From contig BFEA01000128.1 of assembly GCA_003427395.1 (NCBI GenBank), forward strand, positions 1,931,443 through 1,956,065: a stretch of 24,623 nt of DNA. Direction: 5' to 3'. The notes under the pieces are model-generated. The model saw only the letters and a list, made by a program, of their open reading frames with translations. It was not told where the DNA came from and made no database searches. Below are positions 8,640-16,580 of this stretch, in pieces. Position numbers and translations under genes: made by a program. Each line of letters begins with the position of its first letter. Positions within the stretch are counted from its first letter, which is position 1. This DNA comes from Chara braunii. Taxonomy: Eukaryota; Streptophyta; Charophyceae; Charales; Characeae.

Positions 8640-9790
8640 CTCCGGCAAGACTTACTGCAGCAAAGCCACCATCTCTACTGCTGCTATGCCCTATTTCTGT
8701 CCTACCAGCTAGCCCCTTCGCTAGCAGGACGCGTGATACCTTTCTCTCTCGATCCCTTCCCTTCCCGTTGCTCAGACAAAGGTACGGGAATAGACTGCAA
8801 AATTTCTAAAAAAGCCCCCAATCCTGCAAAATCCCTAACAGATCCTTCCAAGGATCTCCAACACTGTCATATTCCCTGCCGAGCTTCCAGGCCTCACACC
8901 CCCTATCCTGCTGGGTTACAGGGCAACGCAACTCACCCTAGCTCCGGCCAGCGTTGTCTCAGCAGCAACCCTTAGTTGTCCCGTGGGATGCCCCCCCAAA
9001 GCACCCCCAGATCTCTCTACCAGGCCTCATGCCCCTGCGTCAACAGGTTACAGGGCAACACCCCAGCACCGGCCAGCGTCGTTCTGGCGTCGAACAGCCT
9101 GAGGTCACCGAGTATTACAGCTTGGAACTACCTAGAAGAGAGTGCCAGGAAACCCCAGGATCCGGAAGACAGTTTAGAGACAGAACAGTCTACCCCCTTT
9201 TTTTGAGAATTTTTGAAAGTTAAGGTACCGGGGCCATTACCCGACTTTGACTCTGAGATACTGGAATGACTTCAGACGTGTCTACAACAGTCTTCATGAT
9301 TTAAACAGGCCCCCCAATCAATCCCCTTGTCCCTACTCCAGCAAGACTTACTGCAGCCGAGCCACCATCTCTGCTGCTGCTGTGCTCTATTCCCATCCTA
9401 CCAGCTAACCCCGTCACTAGTAGGACGCGTGACACCCCACCATCTACATGCCACAGTTCTGTTTTCGTCATCGAAGGGGAGGTCCCGGAAAGTCGACAAG
9501 TGCACCAGTTCTGTCTTTGTCATCGAAGGGGAGGTCCCGGATCACCCTCCCCAACTCCATGCTAGCAAAGGGTTCGAAGGACCATATCCTCAGCATAACC
9601 CAACAGAACCGACACTCACCTCCTTCACCCCCCCAACTCCGTCCTAGTAAAGAGTTCGACAGACCATGTCCTCAGCGAGACCGAGACACAATCATCACCC
9701 TGCAATCTCCTGCCCCCTCGGAAATTCCAGTTTCCGTCATCGAGGGGGTGAACCAGCACCGCCTAAGGCCAATCGCACCAGAGTAAACCC
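8640..9790 (+). repeat. Mosaic of imperfect direct-repeat modules
   Basis: Several different blocks occur twice in this C-rich stretch. Block A: 8640-8739 and 9339-9438 (starts with ACTCC, then GCAAGACTTACTGCAGC; ends GGACGCGTGA). Block B: about 8907-8966 and 9029-9090 (GGTTACAGGGCAAC, then CCGGCCAGCGT). Block C: about 9455-9490 and 9512-9541, sharing TCATCGAAGGGGAGGTCCCG, with a weaker third at about 9737. Block D: about 9550-9598 and 9634-9682 (CCAACTCC, then TTCGA and GACCAT). The copies differ by scattered substitutions, so the duplications are old. Pro/Ser-rich open frames of 60-110 codons run through the region on the plus strand, but none continues through all blocks. It could be a decayed repetitive-protein gene or an element interior; I cannot tell. 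Confidence 0.6.
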
Positions 9791-10180
9791 TCATCAGCCG
9801 GTACCCATCCGACAGCCAAAGTTGCCCGACGCCAATCGCCAATCCCTAGCCGGTACCCCTCAGACAGCCCCAATACACCCCTCTCTCCTTCCTCACAAAG
9901 AGTCATCTCGTGCCCTTTGCCCCCCTTCTTGGACAGATCCCCCGACTCAACAGAACCACCCCATAAGAGTCTACAGCCTTGATCAAAATTAGAATTATCT
10001 GAGATCTCCAGAGTCAGAAATTTTATAGAGCTTCGATAGGAATTTATTTGAAGATTTCAAAAATTCTTTAGAAGCTTTTGTAGGAAAATATTTTGAGAAA
10101 TTTTTAGAAGGTTTTTTGGGAAAATGTTTCAAGAAACGAAAATGTTTTTAGGCTTCTCAAGTTGTAAATTGTGAAATAGA
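9791..10180. other. No gene seen; C-rich to AT-rich transition
   Basis: C-rich sequence continues to about 9980 with more short repeats (AGCCGGTACCC near 9797 and 9848). It then becomes AT-rich with iterated TTTGAGAAATTTT-like words between 10020 and 10135. Confidence 0.4.
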
Positions 10181-10476
10181 AATCGAAAACTACGGATTTC
10201 TTATAGGAAGTGGGTATTATCAAATGTAAGAGTAAGATCAATTTAATTGGAGTCTGAAATCGAGATTGTGGATGAGAAAATTTCCTAGCATCAGAATCTT
10301 GGTTTGACAATTACCACAAAAGACCAACGTAATCGAAAATCGAAAATTACGAATTTCTTGTAGGAAGTGGGTATTATCAGATGTAAGAGTGAGATCAATT
10401 TAATTGGAGTCTGAAATCGAGGTTGAGGATGAGAAATTTCCTAGCATCAGAATCTTGGTTTGACAATTACCAACGT
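10181..10476. repeat. Tandem duplication of a ~140-150-bp AT-rich unit
   Basis: Unit 1 at 10181-10330 and unit 2 at 10338-10476 align along their whole length, with long identical blocks (GTAGGAAGTGGGTATTATCA-type, AGATCAATTTAATTGGAGTC, CCTAGCATCAGAATCTTGGT). They differ by about ten substitutions and small indels, the largest a ~10-base insertion near the end of unit 1. The unit has no coding potential. Confidence 0.9.
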
Positions 10477-11220
10477 AGTATGATCATTGTGTAAACAGCT
10501 TTATGACGACTGCATAACAAAAAAACCTAATACCTAAGATCACAAAATTCAGAAACACAGGATTGCTTATCATGAGAGATCAGGGAAAAGAAGCCCTAAT
10601 CAGATCAAGAGTCTGAGCTTATGCAGGCAAACGATGAAAGCGAACGTAAGATCTGCCAGGTGCCTCCAGGTGCCTCTCCAAACCAGACAATCATTTCCAT
10701 TTTCATACACACCATATCACGTCCTCATCCCCCCCAACCTCCACCTCATCCTTCATCAGCTCGTAAGCACCTCAGCCGTCTCGTGGTCTGCACTTCTCGC
10801 AGCCATCCCCTTATGGCTGAGTGATGAAGAATAACAGACTGTGACCTAAAACTTACCTCATCTTCAGCCACGTAGCAAGACCCAACCACCGAGCCCGTCG
10901 ATGGCCCCTCGCTGGCAGTCCGGCGAGAAAAGAACGTCCGTGGTGAGAGACACCTAATAGGTTCTATTCCCTTCAACAGCACGTCGTTGTGTTTCGCTTC
11001 GCGGGAGGGGTGGCCGTTCACGACACGTCTTCACCACTCATCTCGATAGAACACGCAACTTCGGAGTAGCAAACCCGCACCGGGCCGCTCCTCGCATAAC
11101 GAAGCCACCGTGAGAAAGCACTTCGTGCAAGCAGAATACTCTGACTCCAAACGGCACACTTCAATGCTTAAGGGAGGGCGATATGGCAAGCGTGACATGA
11201 GCACGCTTCCATACATAGCC
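10477..11220 (-). other. Low-confidence minus-strand exon region (donor at 10857|10856)
   Basis: No gene is recognised. On the minus strand ORFs of 63 codons (11222-11031) and 91 codons (11021-10746) lie just downstream of a GC-rich block that could be a promoter. A strong splice-donor match GAG|GTAAGT occurs at 10857|10856 inside the second. These could be 5' exon sequence of a minus-strand gene whose remainder is interrupted by repeats. The protein sequences resemble nothing I know. Confidence 0.2.
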
Positions 11221-11460
11221 ACTCAAGGCATCCATAACCCGCCCCGCCCTCGCCGCACCCTCACGCCGCCGTCACTGCGCGCGCCGTTTCCCCGCTCCAC
11301 CATCGCCACACCCTCACGCCATCGTCCCTGCGCGCGCCGTTTCCCGTGTGAGCTCGTCGATCCGGAATCCGCGCATCGGTTCGCCAGGGCGGGGGCGCAG
11401 CGCTCCCGGCAGCGCTGCGCCCCCGCAGTTCAACGTCGTGTTCAGCTCAACTGGCGCCCT
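11221..11460. repeat. GC-rich island with a duplicated module and a 16-bp-arm hairpin
   Basis: This stretch is strikingly CpG-rich against its surroundings. It contains a direct repeat (11257-11294 and 11309-11346) sharing CACCCTCACGCC and CTGCGCGCGCCGTTTCCC. It also contains a perfect inverted repeat: arms 11389-11404 and 11411-11426 (GCGGGGGCGCAGCGCT with its complement) around the 6-base loop CCCGGC. It may be a promoter/CpG island of a minus-strand gene or a foldback element end. Confidence 0.65.
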
Positions 11461-11538
11461 CTCTCTCTGACCCTCTAAATCAAGTCTCTGTCCCCCTGTC
11501 CATGACCTGTACGTCTAACCATTATTCACCCACTCATC

Positions 11539-11539
<1 letters not shown>

Positions 11540-11596
<57 letters not shown>
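11540..11596. repeat. (GTT)n microsatellite
   Basis: About 19 units of GTT. It sits about 55 bp before retroposon copy 2, on the side opposite that copy's A-rich tail. Confidence 0.95.
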
Positions 11597-11597
<1 letters not shown>

Positions 11598-11649
11598 TTC
11601 GTTAACCGTGCAGTTTGGATGGATTGAACGACTATTGTTCGGTAAGCAT

Positions 11650-11812
11650 GGGACGCTGGACCCTTTTTCCAGCAAGTACTGCTCCCCACCAATAGATCAG
11701 AGCCATCATCTTGTGGGGGCCTGCTGTCAGAGGCTGCTCTTACCCCGCTCGCCAGCAGGGCCCCTGCCCTCTCTGATGCTTTCTCAACAACAACAGAAAA
11801 AAAAAGAGCAGC
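11650..11812 (+). mobile_element. Short A-tailed retroposon, copy 2
   Basis: Plus-strand copy: core 11650-11704 (GGGACGCTGGACCC, then TGCTCCCCACCAATAGATC). A ~80-bp segment follows that includes GAGGCTGCTCTTACC and GCCAGCAGGGCC, and then an A-rich tail (CAACAACAACAG plus A9, about 11788-11810). The segment between core and tail aligns with copy 3 (GGCTGCTC and CCCGCT..C.AG.AG), showing these are two members of one family. Confidence 0.7.
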
Positions 11813-11988
11813 CTTGGTCTCATCTCCCCTGCCTCTGTAGTCAGAGTACACCATCGAGATCACTGTATGACTGTCACACAACTGATGCATGAATGTTCGC
11901 AGAACTGTAGCTACAGCAGCATTGTACAAACCCCACAGTCTTGTCGGGGCCATCAGGACTTACAGACTGAGTGCTTCCACACCTAAGT
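11813..11988. other. No gene seen
   Basis: Unique sequence with a 12-bp palindrome CTGTAGCTACAG near 11905. It carries no convincing ORF. Confidence 0.4.
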
Positions 11989-12092
11989 GTCACAAACTGT
12001 GTCACAAACTGTGTTACAATTGTGTTACAAACTGTGTTACAAACACTGTTACAAACACTGTTACAAACACTGTTACAAACACTGTTACAAAT
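11989..12092. repeat. 12-bp tandem repeat (GTTACAAACACT units)
   Basis: About eight to nine units of a 12-bp word. The right four are near-identical (ACAAACACTGTT) and the left ones diverged (TCACAAACTGTG, TTACAATTGTG). There are no spacers, so it is not a CRISPR array. It abuts the 5' side of retroposon copy 3. Confidence 0.92.
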
Positions 12093-12100
12093 TTTGTACA

Positions 12101-12241
12101 GGGACGCTGGACCCGATTTCCAGCAGGTGCAGGCCCCCACCAATGGATCGGGGCCTCCAATGACACTACTAGGTGGGGCTGCTCATATCACCCCCGCTAG
12201 TAGAGGTCAACCGTGTTTTCTCCAAGAAAAAAGAAAAGGGA
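12101..12241 (+). mobile_element. Short A-tailed retroposon, copy 3
   Basis: The core at 12101-12154 matches copy 2 (GGGACGCTGGACCC, TTTCCAGCAGGTGC, CCCACCAATGGATC). It is followed by the shared downstream block (GGGGCTGCTCATATC, CCCCCGCTAGTAGAGGTC) and an A-rich tail (AAGAAAAAAGAAAAGGG, about 12225-12241). Confidence 0.68.
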
Positions 12242-12304
12242 AGGCGGCCCTGTGCCTCTCTAGGTAGTTGGCCTGGGTGCCTGATGTCAGGACGCAGAGC
12301 AGGC

Positions 12305-12333
12305 CCTGCCTGACCCTGTAGGGATCAGGCAGG
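12305..12333. other. Short strong hairpin
   Basis: The arms CCTGCCTGA and TCAGGCAGG are perfectly complementary, and the interior CCCTGTAGGGA adds a CCCT/AGGG pairing with one bulged A. It has no downstream T run and no recognised RNA family. Confidence 0.5.
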
Positions 12334-12924
12334 TAGGCAGTCAGTCCCTACCGGAAGTGAGTCACGGCCCTGCCCATGCAGGCAAAAGGAAGGTTGGGGC
12401 AAGCGAAGGCACAATTGGGCAGAGGCAGCATGTCAAAGTGATAGCGCTGATGCAGCACGCACAGCCTGGCGAGAGCCTGAGAGAGGAAGCAGAGGGCAGC
12501 ATAGCAGTGTGCACCTGCCATAGCCAGGGCAGAGCAGATTTGGGAGAGAGTCGTGAAAGGAGGTGATCTAAGAAGGAGAGCAGTGGGAACAAGCGGATAC
12601 TTACCTGGTGATGGCTGGGCGGCACCTCATGTGCTCAGACCATTCAGAGGCATTTGGCGAGAGGAGAGTGGATGAGAATCATGAGAATGAGAGGGGGTAG
12701 GGTAGTCTGTGTAGGTTGACGAGTCTGCATTGGTCTATGTGTATAGGCGGACACATCATAGGTACTGTAGGGCTACTACACTGTTGTTGTCTCAATTTTT
12801 GGAGGTGCGAGGAGGGCTTTCATTGTCAAGAAACTTCAGTGGTCAGTGTATTCTTGACTCTGTGTGCTCTCTGCTTTCTCATTCGGCTTTCGACTCCGCT
12901 TCAGTCTCCTGTGAGCTCTGGCAT
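12334..12924. other. No gene recognised; U1-like 12-mer or antisense splice donor at 12597-12608
   Basis: The word ATACTTACCTGG equals the invariant 5' end of U1 snRNA. Read on the other strand it is a near-ideal donor (CAG|GTAAGTAT). The following bases do not continue the U1 sequence, so a donor or chance is likelier than a snRNA gene. ORFs here lack protein-like composition. Confidence 0.25.
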
Positions 12925-13143
12925 CTAAAAATCCCATTGGCTGGTTCCTTGCCTTGCTGTTTCAAATGAGCCAATCATGTGTCGCAAGAAAAAGCCAGTA
13001 TCAGAACCAAATTGTGCACCAATGGTCTCCTTTTTCAGCTCTCGAAAATGAGACCCACTCTCAAGTGATCCTTCGCCCTCATTTTTTATTTTCCAGTTTA
13101 GCACCACGTGCTTGAGTGCTCCCTTAGTAACCTTCCTCTGCAA
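12925..13143 (-). CDS. Small hypothetical ORF / exon candidate
   Basis: This minus-strand frame of about 72 codons has protein-like composition: a basic start (RKVTKGALKHVVLNWKIK), an acidic middle, and GAQFGSDTGFFLRHMIGSFE near the end, with stop TAG at 12925-12927. The nominal start is TTG 13143, so it is more likely an exon than a complete gene; TTGCAG|AGG at its 5' edge could be a splice acceptor. It begins just downstream, in transcript sense, of the A tail of retroposon copy 4, which may have cut it off from its upstream exon. I do not recognise the family. Confidence 0.3.
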   Translation of the reverse strand: MQRKVTKGALKHVVLNWKIKNEGEGSLESGSHFRELKKETIGAQFGSDTGFFLRHMIGSFETARQGTSQWDF

Positions 13144-13146
13144 GAC

Positions 13147-13240
13147 CTTTTTTTTTTTTTAATTATTTGGCTCCGATCTATTGGTGGGGAGCAGCACCTG
13201 CTGGAAAACCTGGCGGAGCCTATGGAGTACGTATACGCTA
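13147..13240 (-). mobile_element. Short A-tailed retroposon, copy 4
   Basis: The core (13169-13210 on plus) is identical to copies 1 and 5 over the 30 bp at 13178-13207. On the minus strand it is followed by AATAATT and an A run (about 13147-13160). Beyond 13210 the sequence departs (TGGCGGAGCC) but retains a TATGGAGTACG word like the CATGAGTACG of copy 1. Confidence 0.65.
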
Positions 13241-13573
13241 CAGTAACTATACCGGATAGTTCCCCTGCAATAAGGCATGCCTCAATTTAGGGCATACTCA
13301 CCTTAGGACTTTTTTCCTGATCTGGACGAAATCACAGTCGGATGCATCGAAGTAGGGCTGCAAATACGGTCAGATACATTTAGCATTGTGCTAGTATGGG
13401 TATGCTCTTAGAGAGGTGGAAAAAAGAAAGTCAGTTCTACATTGAATGAATTTGAATCTACAATCATATACACACATGCTGAATCATATATCTCCAAATT
13501 TAGAAACGGTGGTGCTTTTTTCTTTTGTTTTTTTGAAAACCTCCCTTCCGGGGAGCAGTGGACACAGTAGGAA
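13241..13573. other. No gene seen
   Basis: AT-rich sequence. A splice-donor-like AAG|GTGAGTATG occurs on the minus strand at 13302|13301. Nothing else stands out. Confidence 0.35.
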
Positions 13574-13638
13574 TTCTTCTTCTTCTTCTTCTTCTTCGTC
13601 TTCTTCTTCTTCTTCTTCTTCTTCTTCTTCTTTTTTTT
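13574..13638. repeat. (TTC)n microsatellite ending in T8
   Basis: About 19 TTC units with one GTC variant, then T8. On the minus strand this forms the A/GAA tail of retroposon copy 5. The poly-Ser ORF across it is an artefact. Confidence 0.95.
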
Positions 13639-13763
13639 AATACAAAGAACAACCGGAGTGGATGCTAGGGGTTCTGGTAAAAGAAGGCATCAGTAGCATT
13701 CCGGGGGAGGCTCCATCTATTGGTGGGGAGCAGCACCTGCTGGAAAGCGGGTCCAGTGTCCCT
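13631..13763 (-). mobile_element. Short A-tailed retroposon, copy 5
   Basis: The core at 13709-13763 (plus-strand orientation CTCCATCTATTGGTGGGGAG) shares an exact 30-bp block with copies 1 and 4 (13717-13746). On the minus strand the core is followed by a ~70-bp segment, weakly similar to the downstream block of copies 2 and 3 (CTTTTACC, CCCCTAGCA), and then A8(GAA)n. Confidence 0.68.
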
Positions 13764-13905
13764 GAACATTGTAGCTATTTCAGCCTATTTGTTTGGTCAG
13801 ACATGTAATTGTGATGGTAGACAACTGCAGGGCTCACCTACAAAGTATAGAAAATAGGAAAGTAGAGCTTACCGAACTGCCTGATTTGATTGCCTACCTG
13901 AGGGC

Positions 13906-14864
13906 CTACATTGAGTCTAAATTGAGTGGTAGTATACACAAATCATATGTCTCCTGCTGAGGGAATTGGAGGCAGATCTCGCCAATCCCCTCAGCAAGAA
14001 ACCTTTCCTGTTCCTGTGTTGGAGTCTTGTACTTGAACCATTTGAAATATCGAGCCCACTTGGGCCATGTCATATTGTGGCTGCTGAAACTATTTACCAC
14101 CCCTGCCCCAGCCATCGTCCTTTATCTGTCCTGAAGCCAGGGTTCCTTCATCCTTGGTCATCTTCTTGCCAGTATACTTCATCCTGTCTCATTCCAGCCG
14201 CCCCCTTCCTATCGGGAGATTCCCATATCTTCTTCTGACCGGACCCATTACCGCTGATGATGCTGGGGGACGGATGAGGTGAGGGGGGGCAGGGCGGAGG
14301 TTGAGGAGGAAGAGGGGGGATTGAAAGGCGAGGGTGGCTGGGGGCGGGGTGGCAGAGGCAGAGGTAGTGGCCGGGGGGGTGGGGCCGGTGACTGCGGCTG
14401 TCTATGAGGGGACGGGGAAGACAGGGGGGACCAAACCGGTGGTCGGATACTCGCACAAAATTAGTCGGGAGGAAGGGAACTTCGAAATCGCTAAGGGTTT
14501 TATTTTGCCAGGATGGCTCCGATGTCCTCCACGGCTTCCATCGTATATTGTGGGCAGCATCCAATTCAGAAAACAATTTGGACGGGTCCTGCCATAGTTG
14601 GTCATAGGATTCCCGGATGGCTTCCTTGACCTCGGGTTCCTTTTCCTCACGATAATCCCTGATAAAGGCTTTCCAGGCCTCATAGGTTCTCAGTCTGATC
14701 TCCTCCTCTATGGCTTGCTGTGCTTGCTGCAACCGAAATTGGTGGCTGTTCCTTTGAAAGGAACATCTGGCTCTCCAAGCCAGCGTAAGTACCTGCAGTC
14801 TTATATAAGAGAAGAGGTTGGTAGTGAAGGAGGCCATTTCCTGTTGCTTGACAAAAACCAACAT
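13906..14864 (-). pseudogene. Hypothetical coiled-coil/Pro-rich protein, frameshifted
   Basis: From ATG 14864, 238 codons are open. Residues about 10-40 are aromatic/basic (LFSYIRLQ, AWRARCSFQR). Residues 45-90 form a Gln/Glu/Arg-rich probable helix (QQAQQAIEEEIRLRTYEAWK, DYREEKEPEVKEAIRESYDQ), and after about residue 150 the sequence is Pro/Ser-rich low complexity. Past the stop at 14148 a different frame continues with protein-like sequence (14115-13906: TWPKWARYFKWFKYK, ERFLAEGIGEICLQF), implying one frameshift or an intron. Domain order and the lack of a known motif leave the function open; a transposon gag-like or host protein are both possible. An alternative start is the internal Met at about residue 10, after a possible acceptor CAACAG. 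Confidence 0.45.
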
Positions 14865-15245
14865 CTGATTTTATTTTATATTTTTGTTGTTGTTTTTTAA
14901 GCCCAGGGTGTTGTAGAGGCAAAGGACCAGACCTGCGGTGCTTGCTGGTAGCAGCGGCCAATGGTTGTCCTAACAGGATAGGCTACCTACCCTACCCATC
15001 CCCACATTAATACTCCCAGCGCACCCCCTGTCCCTACTATCCTACCTCAGTGTGACCAGCACTCAGGACCATCACCCTACCACTATTGAGGGCAACTTGG
15101 GCCAGACAGCAGTGACAAGCACAAGGACTGGGCCAACCTCCCAGCCCTAATGCAAGCAGAAGCGGACGAACCTTGCCGTATAGGAACGCCAGGCTCATGC
15201 AATCTTCTACAGGCCCAATTCAGAGAGTCTACCCAGCAGGATTAC
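14865..15245. other. No gene seen
   Basis: Nothing recognisable. A 71-codon plus-strand ORF starting at 15173 overlaps the better minus-strand candidate and is treated as its shadow. Confidence 0.35.
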
Positions 15246-15446
15246 CTAAGCAAGGCTGTGACGAACTACTTTCCATGAACGCGCGACTTTTTGCGCAGCT
15301 GTATTTCGGGGGTTATCGGGAAGGGCCCGCCCAACTACATGAATGCCCCCGTCCATTTGAAAGAGGCTGGTCCCACGACGGTTGGTAATGGATCGCGCCT
15401 TAGCGAGCACGGAAATAACTGCTGCCATAGCTTCTTTCTTGTTCTG
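15246..15446 (-). CDS. Small ORF or terminal exon, unknown product
   Basis: On the minus strand a strong acceptor-like TTTTATTTTCCCCCAG (ending at 15447) is followed in phase by an uninterrupted frame, QNKKEAM, then AAVISVLAKARSITNRRGTS and on to a TAG at 15246. The internal ATG (15428) has a favourable context (GCTATGGCAGC), giving either a 60-residue protein with a basic, Ser/Ala/Val-rich N terminus reminiscent of an organelle-targeting sequence, or the last exon of a longer gene. Upstream lies an E2F-like TTTTGGCGCGA (15463-15473 on plus). The family is not recognised. Confidence 0.35.
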   Translation of the reverse strand, partial: QNKKEAMAAVISVLAKARSITNRRGTSLFQMDGGIHVVGRALPDNPRNTAAQKVARSWKVVRHSLA

Positions 15447-15664
15447 CTGGGGGAAAATAAAATTTTGGCGCGATCATCGCCGGGGAAAAACTTTTTTTTT
15501 TTAAATTCGAAACACGAAGGATTAGTACGGGAATTAGGACTTTGGTTGATTTAGGAATTAGGGGCGTCATAATTTGTCATGGACTTCTGTTGCTGTAACC
15601 GCACGGTGCTTCCTACTTGCGCGCGCATTACTGCGTCCTGTCCTGCGCTCTGCCCCTGCCATGC

Positions 15665-15930
15665 CTAAATCCCAATTGCAACTGCAATCTCTTCTTGCTC
15701 CTTCTTGGCAGGCGTAGGTGTCACTGTAATCCTCTCACTTCTTGATCTGCTCTCTTTCTTTTGCTGCGTGAAGTTTCTCTGCGCCTCTTTCCCGTCTATC
15801 TCATTGGCCCGCAGGTGCATGACTGGATCGATGCGTGGAGAGCGACGTACATCGCCCACGCCGCGGCCCTGTCATGCACCCGTAGGCACTCCCTCCTCCT
15901 TTCTGCTTCTCGTTTCAGCACAATCCGGAA
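15665..15930 (-). pseudogene. Decayed minus-strand coding stretch with one in-frame stop
   Basis: One minus-strand frame runs from about 15930 to a TAG at 15665, interrupted only by a single TGA near 15870. Its translation is hydrophilic and protein-like (VIPDCAETRSRKEEG before the stop; MHLRANEIDGKEAQRNF and KKESRSRSERITV after it). It overlaps the plus-strand promoter candidate, so both cannot be fully right. A second frame over 15790-15890 is also open, suggesting an extra shift. Confidence 0.25.
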
Positions 15931-15954
15931 TTACCTCGCGCACCTATTGACTGC

Positions 15955-16049
15955 TATAAAACTCGCAAGCACGACAAATTCGCTCTCTAATCTACACTTG
16001 AAGAGTTAGCACGGTCGAGAGGATCGGCTAATGAACGGAGACAGGAAGG
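15955..16049 (+). promoter_or_regulatory. Candidate TATA promoter and short first coding exon
   Basis: TATAAAA at 15955-15961 is followed about 70 bp later by ATG 16031, six codons (MNGDRK) and a splice donor AAG|GTGAGTAGG at 16048|16049. The spacing suits a short 5'UTR, a first exon and a long first intron that would hold the GA microsatellites. No downstream exon could be joined with confidence; the open frames at 17106-17902 are the nearest candidates. Confidence 0.3.
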
Positions 16050-16222
16050 TGAGTAGGGAGTTGGGCGATCCGACGAGCTGCTGCTGGGTAGGCGGGGTCG
16101 GCGTGTGGCCGCGAAGGACTGTGGCACAGAGGCGAACCTGGCTTGCATACTTGGACTAAGCGGGATGACAACTTCGGGTTGGTGATGGGTGCGAGGCGAC
16201 AGACTGTCCGCATCGTGGGAAC

Positions 16223-16224
<2 letters not shown>

Positions 16225-16297
<73 letters not shown>

Positions 16298-16412
16298 GGT
16301 ATACTGAAAAGGGAAGTGTTTTCTTCGCATCTTTTGTGCAATTTTGATCTCTCGCTTCGGCGTTCTCAATTGCGGCACTTTCTGGACTTTCCTATCTTTT
16401 CTTGGATTCATN

Positions 16413-16470
<58 letters not shown>

Positions 16471-16580
16471 AGGCGGTGTGCTGAAGTGGGAAATATCTCC
16501 TCGTACCTTCTACATCATTTTGATTTCTCTGGTTTCACTGTGATTTCTGGTTCTCAACCATCTTTGCTAGCGGCATTCTC
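16225..16580. repeat. Duplicated (GA)n-headed unit with an assembly N
   Basis: (GA)n at 16225-16294 and again at 16413-16469. The sequence after each aligns imperfectly over about 70-110 bp (CGGT.T.CTGAA..GGGAA, then ATTTTGAT.TCTC, then TTCTCAA and GCGGC). The N at 16412 sits directly at the head of the second GA run, so contiguity there is assembled, not read. Confidence 0.8.

Noticed and set aside
8640-9438. LTR retrotransposon flanked by the ~100-bp repeat (block A)
   Set aside because: The repeats are too short and diverged, lack TG...CA ends and a target duplication, and enclose no gag or pol sequence.
11989-12092. CRISPR-like array
   Set aside because: Units are contiguous 12-mers without spacers, in a eukaryotic context; it is a minisatellite.
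16028-16543. Ser-Leu and Arg-Glu repeat ORFs across (GA)n
   Set aside because: Translation of dinucleotide repeats.
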